A stretch of DNA of 64,000 bases from Amphiduros pacificus. Its lineage: Eukaryota; Annelida; Polychaeta; Phyllodocida; Hesionidae. The notes below the pieces were generated by a model. The model saw only the letters and a program-made list of their open reading frames with translations, made no database searches and was not told where the DNA came from. Every line of letters begins with the position of its first letter. Within the stretch, counting starts at the first letter, position 1. Below, one piece after another: positions 35,562-47,967 of this stretch. The translations under genes and the position numbers were made by a program. The DNA lies in assembly GCA_949316495.1 (NCBI GenBank), contig OX439012.1:18900666-18964665 (forward strand), in the 5' to 3' direction.

Positions 35562-36603
35562 ATGGAGAGTAGCAAAATACTTGAAACTGAAATAACCTCA
35601 CTCCTCCCTGCAAACTACTGGGTGAGACTGTTCAGTTCAAGCGAGCTAGTTGAACATTCAAAAAACTATTGGAGAACCCATTTTTCAAATTACTTGTACA
35701 AGGTACAACAACCATCATTTCAAGCAAAATGCTTGGAATTGTGGAAACAAATCATAAATTTGGACAAAATACATTTACTCAGAATAACTGTAGACAATTA
35801 TAACCACACTTATAGATCTGTAGAATTACCCTTAATGACACAAATGCCAAGAAAACAATAATAAGGCAATCAGAAAATATTTCGAAGTCAGGAAAATCAT
35901 TTCTGGGATAGGAAAACATATTTCAAAATATGGTTGGATGGATATGAGGGTGAGGCTAGCTGTGACACATCAATTGATGAGGAAAAAAAATTACGAGGGC
36001 CCAGGTAATAATAGAACATCTCAGGCGCTGATAGATTTTGAGGATGATGATTGTTTATTTGTTTGTTGGTTTGTTTGGGGTTTTACATCTACTTTCAACA
36101 TTATTTCCATCCTTTTGTGATGAGACCTACTTGTAGCATATATAGTGCTGCCTCACTGAATTCTCATCACGCAGGTCCTTCACATGACAACCTATCCAAC
36201 CAAAAATTTTCAAGGACAACGGGTTAACCATTCATGCACAGGCCTCAGCTCATATGGGAATTAGTTAATATTCAGCATGGCCGGGGATCAAACCCACAAC
36301 CTTTGGATCACTACAGTGGAAGTGGTGCTAATTAGCTGGCACTCTAACCAACTGTGCCATGACCCATGGCCTCTTGAGGATGATGAGTTTGAGAAGGGAT
36401 CGGCCTTAAAGCTAATCGGCATTGGGGAAGAACAATTCGCCAGATGGCATCTGACACCCATGCCTTACTTAAGAAAATAGATGGAGAATGTGAAGATGAT
36501 GAGGATATGGCTAGAATTATGGGAACTCCACGTCGTATTGTGAGAGCTATAGTAGCCATTAGAAAGGTTGTAAGGGAATGTATAGATGAGAAAAAAATCA
36601 GAT
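35562..36603 (+). pseudogene. Unrecognised protein-coding remnant interrupted by a SINE
   Basis: An ORF at 35562-35861 (99 aa, with ANYWVRLFSSSELVEHSKNY), then open stretches at 35938-36050 (LAVTHQLMRKKNYEGPGNN..) and, beyond the SINE, about 36395-36603 (ECEDDEDMARIMGTPRRIVR.., ending TAA). Composition is protein-like and the pieces are collinear, but frames differ between them. The SINE at 36051-36373 with its 13-bp duplication interrupts the second stretch. No family is recognised; it could be a retrocopy of a host gene or an element ORF. It lies antisense in the SLC4 intron. Confidence 0.35.
36051..36373 (-). mobile_element. Complete tRNA-derived SINE (family 1)
   Basis: 323 bp flanked by a perfect 13-bp duplication TTGAGGATGATGA (36038-36050 and 36374-36386). 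The tRNA-like head is at the right end; the tail at the left is TTGTTTATTTGTTTGTTGG. Same length as the copy at 48717-49039. Confidence 0.93.
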
Positions 36604-36839
36604 ACTAAGTAGAAATGTGTGTATTTTTCCAAGGGTGTTGTAAACATGGAAATAGATGGCAGTATCTACCACCAGAGAATTATGCTGGGAAATGTAGAAT
36701 AATGTAACATTTAACAGCTAAATGAGAGTTATGCAAGGTACACCATCATTATATAAAAATGAATATGAAATTAATCTTGATGACATTCTGATTGAAGTCT
36801 CATCTTTCTTACATGTTTTTTCATGAATACGCTGTATTG

Positions 36840-37915
36840 ATGACATGGAGAAAACACATACTATTATAACAATACACAGACCTGAACCCTCTGCAAAAAA
36901 TCGCTATACATATACACAATTCTTTGAAGAGTTCTCAGAACTTGCATCCTTGTACAGCACCTACATTAATTAAGTAAATTTCACTGGTGACTAGTATTTT
37001 TATTTCAATAAGCCAAATAGGATTAATGTAATAAAATTCAATGACATCTTACATACCTAAAATCTACAAAACCATGTCAAAAAACCAACCCACACACTTG
37101 ATCTATTAATAACCAGTGATCTCTGTTACATCATACAGGGACATTTAGTTGATGAAAAGATCTCTGATCACAGCATTATACAGTTTACGCTGGGCATTAT
37201 ACACAACAAAAAAGAAAGAAAGAAAAACCTAAAATACGAAAAAACTATAATACAGGAATTACAAAAACATGAAAATAACTGATTTTAAATCTGATATTAA
37301 AGATAAGTTTAACTTATGACAATGAAGACTTAACTATTATATCAAGCTAACAAATATTCTTGATAAGCAAGCGCCCATAAAAAACATAACCATAAGGAAA
37401 CCAGCACCTTGTTTATCTGAAAACCTAAAAGAAGAAAAGAGAACAAAAAAAACTGGAAAGGAAAATGAATAGATCTAGCCTCATCTCGGACAAAATCCAA
37501 TAAAGGACACAAAGAAATAGATATAACAACAGAAATAAGTATCACTCAGAAATGGTAAACTCCAAGTCAGATCCCAAAAATTATTTAAAATACTAAACGG
37601 ACTATTACATATTAAAAATGACACTCAGTTCCCTAAGCACATAGACACAATGGATAATTTATGAAAGAAGCAACCAATGCATAGAGCAATTGCTACCTAT
37701 AATAACTGCTATTATTAACAAATCTATTATGCTGGGTAAAATGGTGGAGCTTCTGAAGCTTGCTAGAATAAGACCTCCAATAAAAACCCAAAACTAATGA
37801 AAAAGAACTACAGGCTGTTATCTAACTTAGATTTTTTGTCAAAGTTAATTGAGAGAGCCGTAGCCAAAATATTTATCAATCATCTGGTGAGAAATAACAT
37901 TTGATCAGCTAACTG
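36840..37915 (+). mobile_element. Badly decayed CR1/L2-type LINE
   Basis: Plus-strand pieces resemble the end of the endonuclease (LDLLITSDLCY..., EKISDHSIIQF near 37100-37190), the linker, and the start of reverse transcriptase (KKNYRLLSNLDFLSKLIERA near 37800-37870). Stops and shifts are frequent and the C-terminal half is missing. Confidence 0.6.
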
Positions 37916-37934
37916 ATTTAAAGACCCATTTTCA

Positions 37935-38020
37935 TAGATATGAAGCTGTAAACTTCATACATATAAAACTGTAGACTTTATACATATAAAGCTGTAGACT
38001 TCATACATATGAAGTTGTTT
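37935..38020. repeat. Short tandem repeat, ~28-bp units
   Basis: Three to four units of ATATAAAGCTGTAGACTTCAT type with slight variation at 37937-38018. A similar word (TATGAAGTTGTAGACTTGAT) is at 34837. Confidence 0.7.
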
Positions 38021-38341
38021 TATTATTATTATTATAATCATCATTTATTCAAACAATGATATATTTGGTGTATATGCAAATACAGTAAGACTAGAATAAA
38101 AACACTTTCATGAAACACAAATGTCACTTAAAATATACATATTATCTTCATACATCATTTCTTTTTCTAGACAAGCATACAAACAATCAATAATTTCCAA
38201 AATCATATCTATCTTCCATTCTTCTCCTTGGATGTATGGGGTTTGGTTCAAGTTTCATTTATTTTTAGTTTTAAAGGATTATAAATAATAAAATCGTTTA
38301 ATGATTTAGTATGAAAATCACAAATACTTTGTTGCACCTAC

Positions 38342-38502
38342 CCAAGATGGCAGTATAAGTGGTGGCATCCATATCCAGAATAAAAGTGCCATTTGCCATG
38401 CCTTTGCGCAGCTCAGTCAGTGAGGTTAGAGCCAAGGTGCCAACAAAAGGTTTTGACCAACGTTTACAAACGTCTTCCACATCCTCCTCAAGCTTTATCC
38501 AT
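38342..38502 (-). CDS. SLC4-family anion/bicarbonate transporter, exon 4 (cytoplasmic domain)
   Basis: Read leftwards, GATTTCAG precedes 38502 and GTAGGTGC follows 38342. The 161 bp give one base completing a split Arg codon, 53 codons and one base over. The product has WIKLEEDVEDVCKRWSKPFV, LTSLTELRKGMANGT and LDMDATTY. This is the core signature of the SLC4/band 3 cytoplasmic domain (typically RWIKFEEDVE...[20 protein letters not shown]...G...LD), present in anion exchangers and sodium-bicarbonate cotransporters. The VCKRW stretch replaces the usual GGERW-like residues. Phase matches both neighbouring exons. Confidence 0.95.
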
Positions 38503-39187
38503 CTGAAATCCATATGTTATGATTTCAACCATAAGGAAACTATCTATAATACCAACTTGATGGATTTTGCTGATATGTTTTGCCACAAAGAAAATATTTT
38601 CTGGTTCAAAGTGAACAATTTTGTTCAAATATTTGGAAAGTATATTATGGTTGTGCTTTTATTCTTAGAGTAAACATCAGTACAAGTTCATTTGTGAAGA
38701 TCCAAAGTTCATGAGTTTTTTTTCACATTACAATTTCCCAAGCCGAAAGGGTTGGTTACACCTTTCCTTGTAAATCTGTGACATAGTGTGCTGTCTTATC
38801 AGGGGTGACATGCTTAGCGAGGCAGGACTGTTTCTACGACCCTATCACCAAACCTCTAATCCAAATCAAAGTCCCCTTTAACCTCAATCTGTGACTTCCA
38901 TCTTTGATGTACAACCATTCAGAATTTCTGTGACCCTCACCCTGTATCTTTTCAACTAATCTGTTTACTGTTCCTGATCTGAGAAGTAGCACTAACATCA
39001 AAGTCTGAAGTCATTTGTTTTGTTAATAGATAAAAACAACTTCTCATTACTCAATAAAATGAGAGTTACAGACTGAGACTTGGAAGGACAATGATTAGTG
39101 ACAGATCATATGTAGGTCAATAATAGAGACAAATAGGCTCAGCGAAACGTCACACATGAGGGATAGCAACTACAATGGTTGGGGAAC

Positions 39188-39415
39188 ATTTGTTTTTTGG
39201 TTGTCTGGGGTTTTACATCACTTTTAATATCATTTCAATTATTTTATAATGAGGCCTACTTTTAATAGATACATTGATGCATCACTGAATTTTAATTTGT
39301 CAGGTCCCTTGTTTGATTTACAGCAATGTAAGTGCTTTCTCTCAAATTACAATCTACAAGAACAATCCTTCAGGCACAGGCTTCAGCTCATATAAGGGGA
39401 TGTTGATTACAGATT
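39188..39415 (-). mobile_element. Diverged, truncated SINE (family 1)
   Basis: Tail and body words (TTTTACATCACTTTTAATATCA, shortened here: TTTTACATCACTTT; ACTGAATTTTAATTTGTCAGG; AGGCACAGGCTTCAGCTCAT) match the family, but the tRNA-like head is missing. It is the oldest-looking copy. Confidence 0.65.
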
Positions 39416-39649
39416 AGGGCTGCAAAGAAAACAGCTTAGAGAGAGGAAACAGATAGTGTCTTTCATTTAATATATCCTGAAATAGTTTGATGTTAGTTTG
39501 TTTCTAACAGTAGAAGGACTGTGAAAATGGTCACAAAAATTCTCATCCAGACATATATAATATATATTTGCTTTAACACAAGCCACTATGTCTAAAACCA
39601 TATAATACATGTATTTTACATCCAGCAGTTAAATATGGCTATTTTGTAC

Positions 39650-39776
39650 CTTGCAGTTTCCTTCCACATCAGTTGATTCTCATTATGGTGCAGCTGATGC
39701 ATCTCACAGAATATGTCAGGTACAACCTCATCATGCTCATCAATTATCATATGTATATGATGTGTCGCCTTGCTTG
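39650..39776 (-). CDS. SLC4-family anion/bicarbonate transporter, exon 3 (cytoplasmic domain)
   Basis: Read leftwards, TGTTACAG precedes 39776 and GTACAAAA follows 39650. The 127 bp give two bases of a split codon, 41 codons and two bases over. The product includes DEHDEVVPDIFCEMHQLHHN and QLMWKETA, ending in the split Arg continued as RWIK in the next exon. SLC4 proteins have here a ..H.VFVELNEL......W.ETARWIKFEE run, so the match is clear. It forms the start of the folded band 3 domain. The intron to the next exon is 1.1 kb and holds a SINE relic. Confidence 0.92.
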
Positions 39777-40088
39777 CTGTAACAGATATAAACTATATAA
39801 GTTGTTCTCTCCAAAATTTATCATTACATCATACATTATATCTTAAAACAGCTTTCAACGAATGAGACTAATCTGTGATTTAAAAACAATATTATAGAAA
39901 CCAATTCATTAAACCTGCAAAGTTGTGCATCAGGATGAATTTTGTCTTCAGAAATCTAGACTACATAATCTTTCATTGTGTCAATAGATTGATAATAATT
40001 AGCAAAATTACAGTTAACCAATATTTTGTCATTCTAACATGCATAAACCTATAAAAGAGAGTAGAGACAAATGCTTTAGTATATTAAC

Positions 40089-40328
40089 ATTCTTTTTGTT
40101 CTCCATCTGGATTGAGAGGGAGGACAACTCTACTTGCTCTACGTCTGTATTGATTTCCAAATTCTGGTGTGTCATCATTCAGAAATAGAACCCTACTTGC
40201 TCTAGAATGGTATTGATTTCCATACACCGGTGATGTTTCCCCTGATCTAAATACTGCTTCAGTAGTCACCTTGTGATGATTTTTAGATGTGTTGTTTTGT
40301 TTTTTAAATCTTGGTACAGAATTATCTG
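40089..40328 (-). CDS. SLC4-family transporter, exon 2 (N-terminal variable region)
   Basis: Read leftwards, CATTTTTACAG precedes 40328 and GTTAATAT follows 40089. The 240 bp give two bases, 79 open codons and one base over; all phases fit. An acceptor CAG directly followed by CAG could give two forms differing by one codon. The product is basic and contains an internal duplication, YGNQYHSRASRVLFLND and FGNQYRRRASRVVLPLN. Such Arg-rich N-terminal regions before the folded domain are usual in SLC4 carriers, but the sequence itself is not diagnostic. The donor GTTAAT is non-consensus. A decayed second copy of the exon is at 27003-27225. Confidence 0.72.
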
Positions 40329-43300
40329 CTGTAAAAATGATTGAATTTCTAATTACACAAATTACATTACATAAAGGTAACCATTGATATTGTCACACAT
40401 ACAGATTTATTGACACTACAAATACAAATAACTGGAGGAATAGGTGTCTGCAATGATATGAATTGTTATCCCAATTTCACAAACAAGGTAAAATGTTATT
40501 AGATTGGTGTCCCAGCAATATCCCAGGATCCACCTAAATTTTAAACAGACATAGGCACAGATCTGTGGAGTGTTCTGTGAAGTGACTAGTACCTATGTAC
40601 CAACTTGATCTAAAATATTCATACCCTTAAAAAACACTTTTCCATTAGTACAGTTCATCGTGCAGGAGGTTAATTATTGCACTTCATACTATTTGCATTT
40701 TGCATCTGTAGTGACAAATTTGCACATTGTTACACAGCCTTGTGCGTAAACCCTTGATTTAAACGCTCCCCTGTGGGTGCGGGGATTAAAGAATAGCCCC
40801 ACTGCCTCCCAGCATGTCGTAAAAGGCGACTAAAGGGGCGTCCAGTTTGCCGTGGGATGCGACCTGTGTCGGGGAGGATATGGAATCCTGACGCAACACG
40901 CCTGTCTTGGATCCAAATGTTCACCAGACAGGCAGATCAGATTAGGCCTGGGTCTGATTTAACTGGCTTGTGGTATATTTCCTTTAATGTATTCTGGCTA
41001 TTTTTTTTTTTATTAGTGACAATTTCAATGTTTAAAATTTGGGAATAATTGATAAATTTTTGATTGATATTTGCTGAAAGGAGATTACTGCTTATTGGGT
41101 CAATCGAGGGATATAAATAAAATCCGAAAGGGTGGAGTTTTTATTCTAAGGGTATGTCATGTTGGGTATCCTCATGGCGTCAGGGCTTGGAGTTACCGGC
41201 CCAGAAAGGCGTCCCCTTGTTGGGCTCCGTGGTGGGTAGGGGACCTAACTGATGAAATATAACACACATGGCGCAAAACAAACAAAAACGAACTAGGAAT
41301 GACATAGACAGTGATGATGATTCAAATAAAACAGAAAAATGGCCAAGATTTTTAATTGCGGAAAGTTCCGATGCTGAACATACCCTGGCAAAAATGTCCC
41401 CCTTTGCAATTGCAAAGGGGATTCAAGGCATTGCCTGGGTGCCGAAAACAGTTTAAAAAATTGCGTTTATTAATTGAAGTTGGACGGAAAAGCCATGCGG
41501 AAAAGCCATGCGGACAATCTTTTAAGATGCTGAATGTTGGCCACAGTTCCAGTTTTGTTAACGGCTCATAAGACCCTCAATAATAAAAAAGGAGTGATAA
41601 GATGCCCAGATCTGGCGGGAGTTTCTGAAGAGGAAATAGTGGATGAACTAAAAGATCAAAATGTAGTCCAATGCAAATGAATTTTTATTAAGAAGGATGG
41701 AACCAAAGTTCTAACCAATACAGCGGAGCTTCCAACATCTATTAAAGTTGGATATTTAAACGTCCGAGTAGATGTTTTTATTCCAAACCCTCTGCGCTGA
41801 TTCAAGTGTCAGAGGTATGGACATGGATCTGATCGATGCAAAGGAAATGTAACTTGCCCAAAATGTACAGCCCAGCATAGTGGAGAAGAGTGTTCTTCGG
41901 AAACCATGAAATGTGTGAATTGCCAAGGCAATCACGCATCGTATTCGCGGAATTGTCCTTCCTTTTTAAAAGAAAAGGAAATTCAGCGAATACGTCACAC
42001 TGAAAACATTTCTTTTCCTGAGGCACGTAAACGTGTAGAAAGTTTCAACAATTCCAAAACATCCTATGCTACCACCTTAAAAACCAAAGAGACAAAAACA
42101 ATAGCAATACAGACAGAAATAATCTGGCCAATCAATGAAAAGAATTATTCCTATTTTTCAAATACCTCCAAATCTTCAGGAACATCCACTCAAACCCAAA
42201 CACCCACTACCCCAGTAATAAATGTACCAACAGTTCAATCCACTAAAACCTCTTCACAAACTCCCTCCACATCATCCAGTAATAAAAATGTAAATAGCAA
42301 TATACCAGTTAAGAAATTAGACAAAAAAGAAATCAAAGATCAAAGCAAAACTAAAATAAATAGAACTAAATCCTTAGAAAGGATGGACACAGGTGATCCT
42401 TCCGATATACATTTTACACCTGTCCACTTAAAACATAATCATAAACCAAAATGATTATGTTAAATCCTATATTAATACTCATTATTTTTAATATGGCTAT
42501 CAGCAGTATCATACAAGTGAACTGTAGAGGATTTGAGGCTAGAACTGGAGTTATTAACCCAAAAATATAATGCATCGGTAATTTGTTTACAAGAAACTAA
42601 ATTCAAAGATAATTCCACAACATTTAAGGGATATGTACTGTATAATAAAGTCGGTTCAATTGACATTATGGACCGATCACATGGCGGAGTTTCTATTTTT
42701 GTTAAATCCTGTATACCCCAAAGTAAAGTAACATTAAGTACTAATTTACAAGCTTATGCTGTTCGGGTTACCTTGCACAATTCATTGACAATATGTTCAG
42801 TATATTTACCACCAAGTGAACCAATTAATATTACATATTTAAATAACCTAATAACTCAGCTGCCACAACCATATATGCTTGTTGGTGACTTTAATGCTCA
42901 CAACTATCTTTGGGGTGGCAGAAATAATACTGATGCCAAAGGACGTATAATAGAAGATTTCTTAAATAATAATAGTTTGTGCCTTTGGAATAACAATTCT
43001 CCAACATATTTACATCCTGCTACAGGCTATTTAACATCAATAGATCTCTCCATGTGCACGTAGATGATCCTCTTCAAGTTTTTACGGATACATTGTATGA
43101 TATTGCTGATGGGTGTATTCCCAAATCAAAGCCAAATTCTAAAATTAAAGAAAAACCCTGGTTTAATGATGAGCGCAAAAAAGCTGTCAAGGAGCGAAAA
43201 AAAGCTTTAAAAATATTTAATCGACAGCCAACTCAATATAATTTGCACCAATTTAATATAAAAAAAGGCTAAAGCCTGTTATATTATTAAAATAAGCAAA

Positions 43301-44259
43301 AGAAAAAGTTGGAAAGATTACGTTTCTAAATTAAATGCATGTTCACCAATTAAAAAATGCTAGGTGCGTAAAATTACTGGGAAGGGAGGTAGAGCAAGGA
43401 TCAAACATCTAAATCATAATGGCCAATTAATTACAAATCCCACCGAAATAGGTAACACAAAAGGTCAAACCATTTCCAAGAATTCCTCATCTGATAATTA
43501 TTCTACAAAATTCCAACAAATAATAAATAAAAAAGAAAGAAACCAACTAAATTTTATATCTAATAACTTGGAACAATATAATAAGCCATTCACAATATCA
43601 GATTTAAAACTTGCTTTAGATAAATCCCATGATACCGCTCCTGGACCTGATCATATACACTATCAAATCCTCAAACACCTCCCTGACCAAACACTTGGGC
43701 ATCTTTTGGATATTTTTAATAATATTTGGGAAAGTGGTAATTTTCCTCCCTCATGGAGTGAAGCCACTATCATTCCTATTCCCAAACCTGGCAAAGACTC
43801 GTCAGATTCAAATAATTATCGTCCCATTGTGTTAAAAAGTTGTATTTGTAAATCAATGGAACGAATAATTAACGAGCGTTTAGTTTGGTTTTTAGAAACT
43901 GCGGCTTATATTTCTGTTGCAAAGAGTGGCTTTAGAAAAACGCGAAGTACTATTGACCATCTGGTACGTTTAGAAACATTTATACGAGAGGGTTTTATAA
44001 AGGGCGAACATGTGGTTAGTACTTTTTTTTATTTAGAGAAAGCGTACGATACTACATGGAAATTTGGAATAATGAATGATTTATATCATATGGGATTAAG
44101 GGGTCGTTTACCCCTTTTTATTCAAAGTTTTTTGTCAAATAGACAATTCAGGGTCCGAGTTGGTTCATCACTTTCTGATGCATTTGATCAGGAAATGGGT
44201 GTTCCACAGGGTAGTATATTATCTGTAACCCTATTTATTATAAAAAATCAACAGCATAG

Positions 44260-45961
44260 TGATGTTGGACCATATAGGGGGCTTAGGAAATTCGCCAATC
44301 TTTTATCACAAAATTATGAAATATTTATTTTATTGATTAAAAACCGATCAATCTCTATTACCCAGGTAAGAGATGTGCTCACTGTCAGCTGTCCCTATGA
44401 CTTACTCCTTGTGTGTCACACCTTGGTGACCACTGCAACCTCTCTTGTCTGTATATCACACCTAGTGTCTCTCCCTGGCATAATGCACTCTCACTTGACA
44501 TGACTTAATAACACCTATTCATTCTTATATGACAGCTGAGCACATGTCTATCATGTCAATTTAAGGGTATATAACATGCCCACAGATAAGTTATAGTTAT
44601 ACTAAATTATTCCCTTGCATTAAACACTGGATATTTCTATATTTGGATTACATTATTATATACCCGGATATATTCATCGCTACCCTAAAGTCACATCGTT
44701 ACCTTCAAGTCAATGTTCACGGTATGTTGATAATTAAGTATGTTTATGTCAGATGTATGACCATTTGATGATTGTGTAATGCTTTACAATGTCTTTGCTA
44801 TTAGTGAGCTCAAGCAACAACATGTTTATATAGATGTACAATGTACTTAGTTAAGCACTCAATGTTTTATATCATCCATTGGTGATAATATTCCTTTGTT
44901 ATGTATTAAGGATTGTTGATTATGTAAGTATATATTGGTGTATGTTGGCTTTCCTTTGTTTGAAGCCATGGCAGCCATCTTGGAATATTTGAATTCAACT
45001 GTCACATGTGTAGTACAGGGCATGTGAAATGCTATTGGAAATGGGTAAACTAAGCTTTATTTTGCATTATATGTTAAGAGATATCTATAAATATGTGAGA
45101 ATTATATGATTTTATCTATGCATTTTGCCTTTATTTAGTGAAATTAGTTTATTTATCTCAGCAATTATCAGCCAATGAGCTGCCAGTATAGGCTGAGCTC
45201 CAACATGGAATCACCCAGAGGGGTGTAGGGGTATCAACCCACATTATTCCTAGAGTATTAAACCAAGCTTACTATATATTATTATATAAATGCAGAATAT
45301 AAAGTTATTCTATGTTATCATTTATATCTAAATGTCTTTTTATTATAATGTAAGTATTCAGGGTATGAGTAATAGTGTATACCAGTTACCCCTGATCAGT
45401 CAAGCGTATATACTTAACCAAGCTGTGCCAGGTATAAATACTGCTGCACAGCATAGCATCAGGGTCAGAAAGGGTGGTCAGTCGAGCTGGTCAGTCGAGC
45501 TGGTCAGTCCCTTTTGTTGATCATTGGAAGAGCCGGGCCTAGCCTGCTGCCTTCCTCTTATTGCACCTGAGCACCGGCTGCTCATTACATAGCCCAACCC
45601 TGAAGTGTCTGTGGACCTTGTCATTGTCCACCACACTCTATTTTGGCACATAGCATTTAGGCCCGTGCCTTAAGGGCTATGTATATTTAAGCTGGTAGTG
45701 CATAGGGTGCTCTGTGTTCGTTTATGGCAGTGGCTAGACCGAGTCTAGCACCTGCTGATTTGGTCATTTATTTGTGGTGACCTTGTGTGAAATTGTAGAG
45801 TATTGTGATTATATATTGTATCTTGTATTATTAAGGGCAAATAAATATTCTGTACTCAATCATTAAAATCAGTGTTTGTGAGGATTTAAGATTAGTTACA
45901 AGTTTGTTCAGACTACCAAGATAATTTATAGAAAACATTTAGCCCCCATCCCCTCGTAACA
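44260..45961 (+). mobile_element. Solo LTR fossil, 1.7 kb
   Basis: Begins TGATGTTGG and ends CCCTCGTAACA, with ATAG on both sides (44256-44259 and 45962-45965), all within the reverse transcriptase region of LINE copy 3. A TATA-like GTATATTTAAG (about 45681) and AATAAA (about 45840) about 120 bp from the end give the plus orientation. No internal region is present, so it is a remnant of recombination between two LTRs. Different family from the LTRs at 5832 and 8625. Superfamily undetermined. The word GTCGAGCTGGTCA is tandemly repeated near 45478-45508. Confidence 0.75.
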
Positions 45962-46375
45962 ATAGTAAATTGTGTAAGACCTGGAACAGATTGTTCATTA
46001 TTTGTTGATGATTTTAATTTATGTTACAGGTCCACAAGCATGCATACTATAGAAAGACAGCTCCAACAACATTTTAATAGAATACAAGAATGGGCTGATC
46101 ATAACGGATTTAATTTTTCTTTAAAGAAAACTATGTGTATGCACTTTTGTAAAAAATGGAAGGTTCACCCAGATCCTGATCTTTATTTAGGCCAAACTAA
46201 GATACCTGTTGTCGAAGAAATCAAGTTTCTTGGACTTTTGACAGAAAATTATCTTTTATTCCCCACATTAAATACGTTAAAAAGAAATGCCAGAAGGCAT
46301 TAGATTTATTAAGGGTTCTTGCCCATACCGATTGGGGAGGGGACCGTAATGTTTTATTGCATTTGTACAGAGCAT

Positions 46376-46538
46376 CTGGCATAATTATCTGGCCGAAATA
46401 GCTCAATTGGTAGAGTATTCGCCTTGAGATCCAGGGGTTCTAGGTTCTAGGTTCGAATCCAGGCCAGTTACTATCAACCGCTATGAGCAGACCTTGTCTG
46501 GTATCAGCGGTATATAAATGTCAGCTTTACTTTACTTT
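46376..46538 (+). mobile_element. Short tRNA-derived SINE (family 2) with an L2-type 3' end
   Basis: 163 bp flanked by a perfect 9-bp duplication ACAGAGCAT (46367-46375 and 46539-46547). The head from about 46391 has box A TAGCTCAATTGGTAGAG and box B GGTTCGAATCC. The 3' part has ACCGCT...CAGAC-CTT-GTCTG...AGCGGT, a nested stem-loop followed by TATATAAATGTC and a (TTTAC)n tail. The same stem-loop, with small changes, ends the L2-like LINE at about 54064-54106. Inserted in LINE copy 3, so younger than it. Confidence 0.88.
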
Positions 46539-47967
46539 ACAGAGCATTGGTACGTTCTAAGCTTGATTATCAGTGTATGGTATATGGATCAGCACGTCCA
46601 TCTTATGTTAAAATGCTTGATCCTATACAAAATCAAGGTCTAAGATTATGCCTTGGTGCATTTCAGATAGCTTGGCAGTTGAGGCAGATGAACTGCCTCA
46701 GGGTTTAAGAAGAGAAAAGCTTTGCCTTCAGTATGCTGCAAAAATTGCTGCTTGTCCAGACAATCCTGCACATGATATTATATTCAATCCAAATTATTTT
46801 GAAAATAAACCAAATACAATACCGACTATTGGCATTCACATCAAAGACTTTTTACAATGTTTAAATATAAATCCAAATCAAATAGCTAAATTTCAATATC
46901 CAGAAACACCTCCATGGACCCATGAAACTTTAAATATTAATGTAGCCATGTCAGAATTAAAGAAATACTCAACCAATCAATCTCTTTATATAAATAGAAT
47001 CTGATACAAAGAAATAAAATCTGTTTTCACTGGATATCAATGCATTTACACTGATGGATCATTTGATGATGACAAGGCTGTTGCAGCTGCTGTTAAGGGC
47101 AATCATATTTATTCAGAACGTCTGTCAAATAAATCGTCTATTTATTCTGCAGAACTTCATGCTTTATACCTAGCTTTATATCATGTGGAGACTTCTCCAC
47201 ATGAGACATTTTTAATTTTTTCTGATTCTTTGTCTTGTTTACAAGCATTGAAAGCAAAGGATTGGAAAAATCCTTTTATTTACAAAATCCTTGAGCGCCA
47301 TCATAGACTCTGTACTGAGGAAAATAAAGAGATTTGTTTTTATTGGATTCCCAGTCATATTGGAATCCTTGGAAATGAGGCTGCTGACCAAGCTGCCAAA
47401 GCAGCATTGGATAAGCGCCCAATAAATATGCTTATACCTTATACTTTTTGACGTTCTAAATGGCAATTGCACTGGAACGAAGCAATTTTTAATAAACTAC
47501 ACGAAATTATGCCTGTTTTAGGTAAAACCAAAGGTGCTTGTAAAATTAACCGAAGAGAAGAGTGTTTTATCACGTATAAGAATTGGACATAGTCATTTGA
47601 CTCACTGCTATCTTCTTAAAGGCGAAGATCAGCCTCAGCGTATTGGATGTCAAAGGGATTTGACTATCAAACATGTTTTAATTGAATGTATCTTTTTTGA
47701 TATAATTAGGACTCAATATTTTAATGTGCAAGATTTACATTCGTTATTTGATACTGTAGATATTTCTGTGATAGTATCGTTTTTAAACCAAATAGGACTT
47801 TATAACCAATTATAAGTGTGGAACTCTTGTTTACTTAGGTCATTGACCTATTTATCAAGAACCGTGAAACATCAGATGGTATTTAACATCTTTTAATTTG
47901 AATTTATTTATACAACTTTGTTATGTCTATAACTGATATATTGAAAGGATTTTAAATATAATCTTAC

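Larger units (their letters stand above)
40766..47953 (+). mobile_element. I/Nimb-like LINE, copy 3, interrupted by two insertions
   Basis: The 5' end CTCCCCTGTGGGTGCGGG is the same as in copy 1, so it began full length. Decayed ORF1 (41268-42454; knuckle CVNCQGNHASYSRNC), endonuclease (42533-43063), reverse transcriptase (43364-44253, resuming at about 45967) and RNase H (47038-47451; YTDGSFDD, WIPSHIGILGNE) follow. A solo LTR (44260-45961) and a tRNA-SINE (46376-46538) interrupt it. The endonuclease end is deleted near 43060. The last ~330 bp of 3' UTR and the (ATTC)n tail are missing. Its right end at about 47953 is some 14 bp from the splice donor of the putative first SLC4 exon. It lies antisense in that intron. 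Confidence 0.9.

Noticed and set aside
46391-46470. Functional tRNA gene
   Set aside because: Boxes A and B are present, but the cloverleaf is disturbed by a TTCTAGG duplication and the whole lies in a SINE with target duplication and a LINE-like 3' end.
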